Part shown: positions 1 to 5,530 of the stretch, in pieces
Layout of the letters: every line of letters starts with the position of its first letter
Position numbering within the stretch: the first letter of the stretch is position 1
Source: Acidimicrobiia bacterium
GTDB lineage: Bacteria; Actinomycetota; Acidimicrobiia; IMCC26256; BP-133
Length of the DNA: 6,468 nucleotides
Direction: 5' to 3'
Assembly (NCBI GenBank): GCA_025934385.1
Contig: JAICYE010000132.1
Span: forward strand, 1-6,468
Notes under the pieces: model-generated
What the model was told of the DNA's origin: nothing
What the model saw: the letters and a program-made list of their open reading frames with translations, nothing else
Databases searched by the model: none
Position numbers and translations under genes: made by a program

Positions 1-572
1 ATGACCGCCCGCAGCGTGCCGTCGGCCAGCTCCACGGCGTCGTAGAAGTCGCCGCCGAGGACGTCGCCGCCGCCGCCCGGCCGGTAGACGGTGGCCACCT
101 CGAGGTCGTCGCTGCGGAGCAGCGGCCGGGGCAGCAGCCCCCGCTGGATCCGCTCGTTGGCCTTCCGGCGGACGTTGGCCTCGAACAGCCGGCGGGTGGC
201 GATGTCGGCCCGCCGCCGCTCGATGGCGTAGCGGACCGACCGGCCGAGCAGCGAGGCGTCGACCTCGGCCTTGATCAGGTAGTCCTGGGCGCCGCTGGCC
301 ACGGCCAGCGCCCCCCGGCTGCGGTCGGCCAGCCCGGTGAGGACGATGACCGCCACCTGCCCGTCGGCGGCCAGGATCGTCCGCAGGCCCTCGAGCCCGA
401 AGCTGTCGGGGAGGTTGAGGTCGAGGAGGATGCAGTCGGCCCGCGCCAGCCGGGGCAGCGCCTCGGCCACCGATATCGCCCGGTCGAGCTCCACGTCGAG
501 GTCGGTCTCCGACAGCAGCTCCTCGACGAGGAGGGCGTCGCCCGGATCGTCCTCCACCAGCAGCACCCGCAC
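1..572 (-). CDS. Response regulator with receiver and SpoIIE/PP2C phosphatase domains (C-terminus off the window)
   Basis: Reading the minus strand from a GTG at 572 gives 190 residues with no stop before the window edge, so the 3' part is missing. Residues 1-105 form a CheY-like receiver: acidic pair D8/D9 in VEDDPGD, phospho-acceptor D51 in LLDLNLPD, T79 in VLTGL and K101 in YLIKAE. A helical linker (about 106-140) leads to the start of a PP2C/SpoIIE phosphatase domain, with IQRGLLP at 142-148 and the metal-binding GGDFYD at 173-178. Proteins of this design (RsbU/RssB-like) dephosphorylate a Ser/Thr on an anti-sigma-factor antagonist in response to a histidine kinase; partner and signal are not visible here. 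The frame stays open upstream of 572 but the translation there is low-complexity, and the receiver fold begins right at this GTG, so I chose it. It is divergent from the oxidoreductase gene at 747. Family identity is secure; the exact start is less so. Confidence 0.9.
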   Translation of the reverse strand, partial: MRVLLVEDDPGDALLVEELLSETDLDVELDRAISVAEALPRLARADCILLDLNLPDSFGLEGLRTILAADGQVAVIVLTGLADRSRGALAVASGAQDYLIKAEVDASLLGRSVRYAIERRRADIATRRLFEANVRRKANERIQRGLLPRPLLRSDDLEVATVYRPGGGGDVLGGDFYDAVELADGTLRAV

Positions 573-746
573 CGGCCCGTCGCCGCCGCCTTCGGGCGTG
601 GCGTTCGAGCCCGGCCTCGCAGCGAGGGCAGCGGGCTCGAGGATCTCGGAGGTGTCCGGCAGTCTCGTGGTCCCCGTGCGTCCCGCACCCGCTGGTTTGA
701 GCGCGTTCGGGGTGGAGGATAGTCGGCGCCGTAGGCTCCCCCGACC
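573..746. other. Divergent intergenic region, weak promoter candidates only
   Basis: 174 bases separate the response regulator and LLM oxidoreductase genes. On the plus strand TTGAGC at 697-702 could be a -35 for GATAGT at 718-723, although the 15-base spacing is short. The same spot read on the minus strand offers TATCCT (716-721). A TAGGCT hexamer lies 9 bases before the ATG at 747. No strong operator or RNA gene was seen. All of these are weak pattern matches. Confidence 0.3.
732..737 (+). promoter_or_regulatory. Candidate -10 (TAGGCT) for a leaderless LLM oxidoreductase transcript
   Basis: TAGGCT fits the TANNNT form of actinobacterial -10 elements and ends 9 bases before the ATG at 747. 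There is no Shine-Dalgarno sequence between it and the start, so a leaderless or nearly leaderless mRNA is plausible. No convincing -35 accompanies it. Confidence 0.3.
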
Positions 747-1772
747 ATGGAGCTCGACCTGTACTGCACCGAGCCGCACCCGGCCCGGATCGGCGAGATC
801 GCCCGCCAGGCCCAGGCCGCCGGGTTCGCCGGGCTGTGGGTGACCGAGGCGGCCCACAACCCCTACATCGCCTCCGCGCTGGCCGCCGAGGGCGCCGACC
901 GGCTGGTCATCGGCACCGACGTCGCCATCGCCTTCCCCCGCAGCCCGATGGTCACCGCCCAGGCGGCCTGGGACCTCGCCGCCCTGTCCGGCGGCCGCTT
1001 CATCCTCGGCCTCGGCACCCAGGTGAAGGCCCACCTGGAGAAGCGGTTCTCCGTGCCCGGCGACCGGCCGGCGGCCCGCATCCGGGAGTACATCCTGGCC
1101 CTGCGGGCGATCTTCGACGCCTTCGCCGGGCGGGAGAAGCTGCGCTTCGAGGGGGAGTTCCACCGCTTCTCGCTGCTGACCGACTTCTTCGACCCCGGCC
1201 CGATCGAGGTCGCCGACCCGCCGATCTACCTGGCCGGCGTCAACGAGCGGCTGGCCCGGGTGGCCGGCGAGGTGGCCGACGGCTTCTGCGTCCACCCGCT
1301 CAACTCGCCGGAGTACCTGCGGGCGGTGGTGCGCCCGTCCCTCGAGGAGGGGGCCAAGCAGGCCGGCCGCGACCCCGGGATGGTCAAGGTCGTGGCCCCG
1401 GTCTTCGCCATCGTCGGCGATCCCGGGCCCGAGCTCGAGCGCCAGCGCGACGCCGTCCGCCTCCAGATCGCCTTCTACGGGACGACACCGTCCTACGGAC
1501 GGGTATTCGAGGTCCACGGCCGGGAGGGCATCACGGCCCGGCTGGGGGCGGCGCTGCGGGCCGGCGACCACGCCAAGCTGGCCGCCGAGATCGACGACGA
1601 GCTGCTCGATGCCTTCTCGGTCACCGCCCCGTGGGACGGGCTGGCCGGCGCCCTCCGCCGCCGCTTCGACGGCCTGGCCGACCGCGTCTTCCCCTACCAC
1701 GCCCCCGGCCTGTCCGACCCGGCGGTGGCGGAGCGGTGGCGGGCCGTGACGGCGGCCTTCGCCGGGCGCTAG
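747..1772 (+). CDS. F420-dependent LLM-class oxidoreductase, TIGR03617 (MSMEG_2256-like) family
   Basis: 341 residues, full length for a luciferase-like (LLM) TIM-barrel oxidoreductase. Family marks are the beta1 start MELDLYC, GFAGLWVTE at 26-34, LSGGRFILGLGTQVKAHLEKRF at about 80-101 (the block with GTQVKAH that I associate with TIGR03617), PPIYLAGVNERLARVAGEVADGF at 158-180 and a C-terminal helical region. Members bind coenzyme F420 and move hydride to or from an organic substrate. The substrate of this subfamily is unknown; an alcohol, aldehyde or enoyl compound would fit but nothing in the sequence decides. The protein is cytosolic with no signal peptide. The ATG at 747 lacks a Shine-Dalgarno sequence but places the barrel start directly at residue 2. 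The gene appears monocistronic: it is divergent from the response regulator and followed by a 199-base gap. F420 use supports an actinobacterial host. Confidence 0.9.
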   Translation: MELDLYCTEPHPARIGEIARQAQAAGFAGLWVTEAAHNPYIASALAAEGADRLVIGTDVAIAFPRSPMVTAQAAWDLAALSGGRFILGLGTQVKAHLEKRFSVPGDRPAARIREYILALRAIFDAFAGREKLRFEGEFHRFSLLTDFFDPGPIEVADPPIYLAGVNERLARVAGEVADGFCVHPLNSPEYLRAVVRPSLEEGAKQAGRDPGMVKVVAPVFAIVGDPGPELERQRDAVRLQIAFYGTTPSYGRVFEVHGREGITARLGAALRAGDHAKLAAEIDDELLDAFSVTAPWDGLAGALRRRFDGLADRVFPYHAPGLSDPAVAERWRAVTAAFAGR

Positions 1773-1820
1773 GTCCGCGGCCGGCGCCTGCCGCATATCA
1801 AGCCTTCCACCGCAGTGCCC

Positions 1821-1882
1821 GATCACCACCTGTCGTGCTGAGGGCCCTGTAGGGACCCCAATCACGACCGGTCGTGCTGGGG
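1821..1882. repeat. Degenerate 23-base direct repeat, two copies 39 bases apart
   Basis: Copy 1 lies at 1821-1843 and copy 2 at 1860-1882. They agree at 19 of 23 positions and share the core TGTCGTGCTG / GGTCGTGCTG. Each copy is itself palindromic around CAC...GTG: copy 2 perfectly (CACGACCGGTCGTG, 1863-1876), copy 1 imperfectly (CACCACCTGTCGTG, 1824-1837). This arrangement is typical of paired binding sites for a dimeric regulator, but it could also be an intergenic repeat family or chance in GC-rich DNA. Confidence 0.5.
1863..1876. promoter_or_regulatory. Perfect 14-base palindrome, candidate operator
   Basis: CACGACCGGTCGTG is its own reverse complement. It lies 82 bases upstream of the -10 candidate at 1945 and 91 bases downstream of the oxidoreductase stop. 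A TetR-, MarR- or GntR-type dimer could bind it, but no such regulator gene is adjacent. It has no loop and no T-run, so it is a poor terminator. Confidence 0.35.
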
Positions 1883-1944
1883 ATGGGCTCGCCGCGTGCC
1901 GCGCCTCGAGCGCGTCACCAGGAGAGTGGCGGGAAGGGAATCGG

Positions 1945-1950
1945 TATTCT
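1945..1950 (+). promoter_or_regulatory. Candidate -10 (TATTCT) for the small secreted protein gene
   Basis: TATTCT fits TANNNT and sits 21 bases before the ATG at 1972, leaving room for transcription to start ahead of the Shine-Dalgarno sequence. The expected -35 zone is purine-rich and does not resemble TTGACA. Confidence 0.35.
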
Positions 1951-1958
1951 CTCGCCGG

Positions 1959-1963
1959 GGAGG
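1959..1963 (+). promoter_or_regulatory. Ribosome binding site GGAGG for the 78-residue protein
   Basis: GGAGG inside GGGGAGGGA lies 8 bases before the ATG at 1972. It is the best Shine-Dalgarno match before an intact gene in this window. It settles the start at 1972 rather than the out-of-frame ATG at 1964. Confidence 0.7.
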
Positions 1964-1971
1964 GATGCGAC

Positions 1972-2208
1972 ATGAGACGGATCGGGCTGGCCATCGGCAC
2001 CGCCCTGCTGACGGCGGCGGCGTTGTTCCCGCCGCCGGCGCTCGCCGCCGGCCCGCCGCCCGGCGGCTGCCACGGCCACGACGGCTACCAGTGGTCCGAC
2101 GGGCAGGGCGGCTGGTACGAGTGCCAGGGCGGCATCGCCCGGCACCACGGCTGCCCGCCGGGCAGCAACCGGCACCCGGCCGGCGACAGCAAGGGCTACT
2201 GCGCCTGA
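1972..2208 (+). CDS. Small secreted four-cysteine protein, peritrophin-A/CBM14-like core
   Basis: 78 residues. The N-terminus is a classic Sec signal peptide: two arginines (MRR), a hydrophobic stretch to about residue 24, and a likely AxA cleavage in PALA-AG near residue 25-26. The mature part, about 53 residues, has four cysteines (C33, C51, C61, C77), enough for two disulfides, plus many Gly, Trp/Tyr and His residues (H34, H36, H58, H59, H68). The spacing WYEC-x9-CPPG-x13-C looks like the central part of a peritrophin-A (CBM14) chitin-binding domain, in which an aromatic-rich strand precedes Cys and CPxG follows. That is my pattern match, not a database hit, and the domain would be short and missing two of the usual six cysteines. 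A strong Shine-Dalgarno sequence fixes the start. The gene is convergent with the DinB gene, with only 12 bases between the stops and no obvious terminator. Confidence 0.8.
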   Translation: MRRIGLAIGTALLTAAALFPPPALAAGPPPGGCHGHDGYQWSDGQGGWYECQGGIARHHGCPPGSNRHPAGDSKGYCA

Positions 2209-2220
2209 CGGAGCGCCAAG

Positions 2221-2793
2221 TCAGACCGCCCGGGCCGCCAGGATGTCCCGGATCTGGGCCAGGTGCTCGAGGGCGTGGACCCGGAGCACGGCGGTGTAGG
2301 CCCGCCAGTCGAGCTCCTCGATCCACTCCCCCGGCTCGCCGTCGACCTTGACCCAGATCACGGCCGGAGCGGTCGGCTCCCCGGGAGCCGGGGCGGGGCC
2401 GGCGGCGGCCGCCTCGAGAATGTCGCCGTGGAGCCTGGAGATCTCGGCCACCAGCCACGGCCAGGGCCGGCGGTGCGGTGCCCGGGACCGCAAGCTGGCG
2501 GCGATCGGCGGGCCGGACGGCCGCTCGCCGACGACAAGGCATCGCAGCTCGTCGAGGTTGGGCCGCTCCGTCTCGAGGAGGTGGTCGACGACGTCGCGGA
2601 CGGACCACTGGCCCGGGCCGGGAGCGGCGGTGGCGGTCTCGGCCGGGAGCTCGGCCAGCAGCCCGTCGAGGGTGGCGTAGGCGCCGGCCAGCTTCTCATG
2701 CACTGCGGCCGGCGGAGCGTCGGTCCCGCGACTTCGGATATGGGTCAGGAACCGGTCGCGGACGGATTCGAAGGTCTCGGCGGGAGCGGTCAT
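2221..2793 (-). CDS. DinB-fold metal-binding protein (DinB/YfiT family)
   Basis: 190 residues, usual length for a DinB-like four-helix bundle. The expected metal-binding histidine triad is visible: H71 in WSVRDVVDHLLETE (63-76) and H173/H177 in VHALEHLAQIRDIL (172-185). Members include thiol-dependent S-transferases (bacillithiol or mycothiol) and mycothiol-dependent maleylpyruvate isomerase, so in an actinobacterium a mycothiol-linked transferase or isomerase is plausible. The substrate cannot be read from the sequence. The protein is cytosolic with no signal peptide. GAGG overlapping the stop of the preceding gene lies about 11 bases before the ATG at 2793. The 12-base gap to the flavin monooxygenase gene suggests co-transcription and perhaps translational coupling. 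It would be the last gene of the minus-strand group. Confidence 0.88.
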   Translation of the reverse strand: MTAPAETFESVRDRFLTHIRSRGTDAPPAAVHEKLAGAYATLDGLLAELPAETATAAPGPGQWSVRDVVDHLLETERPNLDELRCLVVGERPSGPPIAASLRSRAPHRRPWPWLVAEISRLHGDILEAAAAGPAPAPGEPTAPAVIWVKVDGEPGEWIEELDWRAYTAVLRVHALEHLAQIRDILAARAV

Positions 2794-2805
2794 GGCGGTT
2801 CGACC

Positions 2806-3960
2806 TCAGAGGACGGGCAGGGGTGACGGCTCGCCCAGCCACATGCCACCGGCCATCTCCCGCATCCGGTTCTGGCCCATGATGTGCTGGCCGATCGTGA
2901 TGAGGTCGCGCCGGTGCCGGTCGAGAGGGCAGGCCCGGTACACCGACTGCGACCCGACCTCCTCGTAGAGCAGGGCCACCGCCTCGCGGCACGTCTGGAA
3001 GGTGTGGGGGAAGCTGCCGGCCAGTGCCGCCCGCTGGTCGAGCGTGGGCGGGTCACCGGCGATCAGGGTGTCCCACACCGAGCCGAGCACGTCGTAGTGA
3101 TAGCTGCGGGCCGAGCCCACCATGGCCTCCGCCCGGGCGACGGCGGCCCGCACCCGGGTGTCGTCGCGGGCGGGCCGCAGGTCGGGGAGGATGATCTTGT
3201 CGGCCCAGATCCCCTTGGCGACGTCGAGGGCGGCGCGGGCGATGCCCAGCGGCACGCCGGGGGCGTTGGCGATGAACATCCCCGGCCAGGCGTAGAGGGG
3301 CCCGTCGCGGCGGGAGCCGTCGGCGAGGGCGAAGGTCCGCTCGGCCGGGACGAACAGGCCCTCGGCGGCATAGTCGCAGCTGCCGCTGCCGGCCAGGCCG
3401 GTGGAGTGCCAGGTGTCGATGACCTCGACGTCCGACTTCGGCATGAGGGCGACGCGCCACTCCGGCCGCCCGCCGGGACCCGTGACCATGGCGCCGTCGT
3501 CGAAGGCCACGGCCCCGGCCGCCACCACCTCGGCGTGGTGGATGCCGCTGGCGAAGGTGAAGCGACCCGAGAGCCGGTAGCCGCCGGCGGGGCGGTCGAC
3601 GTCGAGGCGGCCGTTGGGGACGATCCCGCCGGCGGTCACGGCGTCGAGGTCGGGGTACAGGGCCCGGCCGACGGCGTCGTCCAGGAAGGCGGAGTAGAAC
3701 CCGCTGTCGGAGCCGATCATGGCGCACCAGCCGGCCGACCCGTCGGCCGCCGACAGCGTCTCGATGATCTCCGTCTGGGTGATGATGTCGACCTCGGGGC
3801 CGCCCCAGGCGGCCGGCATCGGGAGGCGGAAGGCGCCGGCCGAGCGCAGCCCGTCCACCGTGTCGGGGCCGAGGCGGCGGAGGCGCTCGTTCTCGGCCGC
3901 CTGCTCCCGCAGCCGGGGCCCGAGGGCCACGGCGTTGGCCAGGATCTCTTGGCTCTTCAC
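2806..3960 (-). CDS. Acyl-CoA dehydrogenase-fold flavin monooxygenase (group D, HsaA/DszC-like)
   Basis: 384 residues in the acyl-CoA dehydrogenase fold: an N-terminal helical domain with ERLRRLGPDTVDGLRSAGAFRL (25-46) and MPAAWGGPE (48-56); a central beta domain with GYRLSGRFTFASGIHHA (127-143) and DTWHSTGLAGSGSCDY (182-197); and a C-terminal helical domain ending RRDLITIGQHIMGQNRM (350-366). The WxxTGLxGSGS block and the RD-x6-H-like C-terminal motif (R351, D352, H359) match the oxygenase component of two-component flavin monooxygenases such as HsaA and DszC more than true dehydrogenases. Such enzymes use FMNH2 from a separate reductase to hydroxylate aromatic or heterocyclic substrates; no reductase gene is in this window. 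The start is GTG at 3960 with no Shine-Dalgarno sequence, 15 bases after the upstream gene. A non-oxygenase acyl-CoA dehydrogenase role remains possible. Near boxC and paaX, an aromatic substrate is an attractive but unproven guess. Confidence 0.85.
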   Translation of the reverse strand: MKSQEILANAVALGPRLREQAAENERLRRLGPDTVDGLRSAGAFRLPMPAAWGGPEVDIITQTEIIETLSAADGSAGWCAMIGSDSGFYSAFLDDAVGRALYPDLDAVTAGGIVPNGRLDVDRPAGGYRLSGRFTFASGIHHAEVVAAGAVAFDDGAMVTGPGGRPEWRVALMPKSDVEVIDTWHSTGLAGSGSCDYAAEGLFVPAERTFALADGSRRDGPLYAWPGMFIANAPGVPLGIARAALDVAKGIWADKIILPDLRPARDDTRVRAAVARAEAMVGSARSYHYDVLGSVWDTLIAGDPPTLDQRAALAGSFPHTFQTCREAVALLYEEVGSQSVYRACPLDRHRRDLITIGQHIMGQNRMREMAGGMWLGEPSPLPVL

Positions 3961-3975
3961 GGACGGGCCGGGCCG

Positions 3976-4518
3976 CTAGAGGCGGGCCCAGGTCTCGGCC
4001 ACGGCCAGGAAGGCGCTCGAGCCGACGGGCGGGCCGTCCTTGATCCGGGGCGTGCCCGGCACGACGGAATGGCCGGCCTCGATGCGGGCCGACCGGCAGG
4101 GGGCGTAGACGTTGCACAGCGACCAGGGGACGTTGCCGAGCCGCAGCCCCTGGTCGAGGAGGCGCCGCCGGTCGAGGACGCCGGTGATGTGCACGGTCAC
4201 GTCGCCGGCCGAGGCGTGGAGGCCGGCGGTCAGATCGACGTCGATCTTGACCGCCGCCCGCTCCACCGTCGGCCGGGCGGGACGGTCGAAGTGGGCCAGC
4301 TCGCTGAAGTGGGTGACGAAGGTGTCGAACAGCCACCGGCCGAGCAGCGGCGGGTCGCACAGCACCCGGAGCTCGCCGGGCCGGCACAGGACGATGGCGC
4401 CGCCCGGCCCTTCCTGCGACCAGTCGACCTGCCACACCGACACGAAGGCGGTGGCCTCGTCGCCGTCCCACAGCAGGGCGGCGGGATTGGCGCCGACGAA
4501 GGCGAGTTCATGCCCCAT
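3976..4518 (-). CDS. Unrecognised 180-residue protein in the paaX-linked gene group
   Basis: I do not recognise a family. The reading frame runs from ATG at 4518 to TAG and sits between paaX and the flavin monooxygenase on the same strand, with short gaps on both sides (54 and 15 bases), which supports it being real. The protein looks soluble and beta-rich: short alternating hydrophobic strands (ATAFVSVWQV, AIVLCRPGELRVL, DVTVHITGVL) suggest a small barrel or sandwich. There is a helical stretch LLGRWLFDTFVTHF at 58-71. Cysteines and histidines are scattered with no clear metal site. There is no signal peptide or membrane segment. As a guess it could be an accessory or binding protein for the adjacent monooxygenase. 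The long plus-strand frame opposite it has none of the expected protein character. Confidence 0.7.
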   Translation of the reverse strand: MGHELAFVGANPAALLWDGDEATAFVSVWQVDWSQEGPGGAIVLCRPGELRVLCDPPLLGRWLFDTFVTHFSELAHFDRPARPTVERAAVKIDVDLTAGLHASAGDVTVHITGVLDRRRLLDQGLRLGNVPWSLCNVYAPCRSARIEAGHSVVPGTPRIKDGPPVGSSAFLAVAETWARL

Positions 4519-4572
4519 AGGAGGGCGAAGCTACACCTGGGGGCTTCACCAGCCTCCCCCGAGGGGCTCTGG
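4519..4572. other. Short gap after paaX with hairpin and candidate -10
   Basis: GGGGGCT (4539-4545) can pair with AGCCTCC (4551-4557) around a 5-base loop, with one G-T pair on the plus strand that becomes an A-C mismatch in minus-strand RNA. No T-run follows, so it is a weak terminator or pause at best. On the minus strand TAGCTT (4528-4533) fits TANNNT and ends 9 bases before the ATG at 4518, which also lacks a Shine-Dalgarno sequence. The gap could therefore hold a second promoter for the three downstream genes. Confidence 0.3.
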
Positions 4573-5457
4573 TCAGCTGTGGCCGGAAGGCGTGACCATC
4601 GGGCCCGACGCCTCCATCCGCTCCGTCCACCACCCCCAGGCCGCCGACCGCCACTGCTCGTGGAGCCGGTGGAACAGTTCCGCCGCCCGGTAGCCGCTCC
4701 AGCCGCGGGGTAGGAGGTCACCCGGAAGGTCGGGGTCGAGGAAGGGGAAGCGGCGCCACTCGTGGACGAGGCGGACCTGCTGCACGAAGGCGTCGTAGGC
4801 CGAGCCGGGTTGGGAGACCGCCCCGAACCGGTCGAGGAAGGCGTCGTAGGCCACGCCGATGTCGGTCAACGGCCAGGTGGAGGCGACCATCTCGGGCACG
4901 TCGCCGATACCGCCGGGCAGGGCCACGAACGAGCGGGCGGCCCCGGCGAGGTGGAGGTCTTCGAGCACCTCCTTGGCCTCGACCTCCCGGTCGACCCAGG
5001 GGCTGACCCAGGTGCCCGAGCCGATCGAAGCGAAGCCGGCCCAGCCGAGCCGGGTCCGCATCCGGTGGCGGAGATCACGCTGCGACTCCGGGACCGACAC
5101 GAAGAGCAGCAGCCAGCGGCCGTCCCAGGGGCGGGGCTCCCGGTGCAGCGAGTAGATGCGGCGGGTCCCCTCGGCCAGGAGGCGGTGGGCGGCGTCGGAC
5201 AGGGCCCAGCGGGTGCGACGGCCGATCCGCTCCGACTCCAACAGGCCCCGCTCCGCCGACCGCCACACGGCCTGGCGGGCGGTGCGCTCCTCGACGCCGA
5301 GGGCGCCGAGGGCGTCGAGCAGGGCCGCCGTCCACACCCGGCCGCCGACCGGGAGGACGAACTCGCCGAGCACGGTCAGCAGGTAGCCCCGGGTCGACGG
5401 GACCCCGAGCGCCTGGCTGCGCCGGGCCCACTGCTCGCTGGGTACGGCCTCGGTCAC
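4573..5457 (-). CDS. paaX: PaaX-family transcriptional repressor
   Basis: 294 residues, normal for PaaX. Residues 23-97 are the winged helix-turn-helix (RGYLLTVLGEFVLP, then EERTARQAVWRSAERGLLESERIGRRTRWALS). Residues 101-185 contain the PaaX central domain, IYSLHREPRPWDGRWLLLFVSVPES followed by WVSPW at 150-154. The C-terminal domain has HEWRRFPFLDPDLPGDLLPRGW (232-253), a hallmark of the family. PaaX of E. coli represses phenylacetate catabolism and is released by phenylacetyl-CoA. Here the gene is divergent from boxC, not paa genes, so the ligand may be another aromatic CoA thioester such as benzoyl-CoA (inference). The start is GTG at 5457 with CGGAG 2 bases upstream, a tight spacing. Candidate -10 TAGATT lies at 5476-5481. 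The gene may lead an operon with the three genes at 3976-4518, 2806-3960 and 2221-2793. Family call is very secure; orthology to the classical paaX is not, so the symbol denotes family. Confidence 0.93.
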   Translation of the reverse strand: MTEAVPSEQWARRSQALGVPSTRGYLLTVLGEFVLPVGGRVWTAALLDALGALGVEERTARQAVWRSAERGLLESERIGRRTRWALSDAAHRLLAEGTRRIYSLHREPRPWDGRWLLLFVSVPESQRDLRHRMRTRLGWAGFASIGSGTWVSPWVDREVEAKEVLEDLHLAGAARSFVALPGGIGDVPEMVASTWPLTDIGVAYDAFLDRFGAVSQPGSAYDAFVQQVRLVHEWRRFPFLDPDLPGDLLPRGWSGYRAAELFHRLHEQWRSAAWGWWTERMEASGPMVTPSGHS

Positions 5458-5475
5458 GCTCCGAGAATGACACGC

Positions 5476-5481
5476 AATCTA
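5476..5481 (-). promoter_or_regulatory. Candidate -10 (TAGATT) for paaX
   Basis: Read on the minus strand, TAGATT ends 18 bases before the GTG at 5457 and fits TANNNT. A -35 is not clear. It lies just outside the left arm of the inverted repeat at 5485-5494, so a protein bound there could also block paaX transcription (autoregulation). Confidence 0.4.
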
Positions 5482-5484
5482 ATC

Positions 5485-5523
5485 TTCTACAGTATCTTGC
5501 CGTAGCGCCACAGTAATGTAGAA
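5485..5523. promoter_or_regulatory. Inverted repeat in the paaX-boxC divergent region, candidate PaaX operator
   Basis: The left arm TTCTACAGTA (5485-5494) and right arm TAATGTAGAA (5514-5523) are reverse complements at 9 of 10 positions, with a 19-base spacer. The right arm overlaps the candidate boxC -10 (5519-5524), and the spacer contains the -35 (5497-5502). ACAGTA also occurs as a direct repeat at 5489-5494 and 5510-5515, exactly 21 bases (two helical turns) apart. Position and symmetry suit a dimeric or tetrameric repressor, most simply the PaaX encoded next door. Binding is inferred. Confidence 0.6.
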
Positions 5524-5524
5524 T
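5497..5524 (+). promoter_or_regulatory. Promoter for boxC, TTGCCG-N16-TAGAAT
   Basis: TTGCCG at 5497-5502 and TAGAAT at 5519-5524 are 16 bases apart and match TTGACA at 4 of 6 and TATAAT at 5 of 6. It is the best promoter in the window and lies in its most AT-rich stretch. Transcription starting 7 bases after the -10 would begin at A5531, the first base of the ATG. Confidence 0.55.
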
Positions 5525-5530
5525 GTTAAG

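Larger units (their letters stand above)
1773..1971. other. Intergenic region with weak hairpins, a repeat pair and a promoter
   Basis: Just after the oxidoreductase stop, GCGGC (1777-1781) can pair with GCCGC (1790-1794) across an 8-base loop. No T-run follows, so it is at most a weak terminator. AGGGCCCTGTAGGGACCC at about 1841-1858 can form a second imperfect hairpin between the two repeat copies. The remainder holds the direct repeat pair, the palindrome and the candidate promoter of the small secreted protein gene, each listed separately. Confidence 0.4.

Noticed and set aside
573..779. Upstream extension of the response regulator, whose frame stays open past 720 and includes a GTG at 779
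   Set aside because: The extension would overlap the divergent oxidoreductase start and adds a low-complexity tail before a receiver domain that begins cleanly at 572.
275..859. A 194-codon minus-strand frame overlapping the response regulator
   Set aside because: It is a shifted frame of the receiver domain; motifs D8/D9, D51, T79 and K101 appear only in the frame starting at 572.
836..1852. A 338-codon plus-strand frame overlapping the LLM oxidoreductase, and a 472-codon minus-strand frame at 3053-4471
   Set aside because: Both are dominated by Arg, Pro and Gly runs, while another frame of the same DNA encodes recognised or protein-like products.
4539..4557. A hairpin after paaX considered as an intrinsic terminator
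   Set aside because: In the minus-strand RNA the stem has an A-C mismatch and no U-run follows, so I did not call a terminator.
2884..4713. A 609-codon open frame on the plus strand opposite the flavin monooxygenase and the 180-residue gene
   Set aside because: It is antisense to genes with clear homology and its translation is Gly/Arg/Val/Ala-rich with no fold-like pattern, typical of a GC-rich shadow frame.
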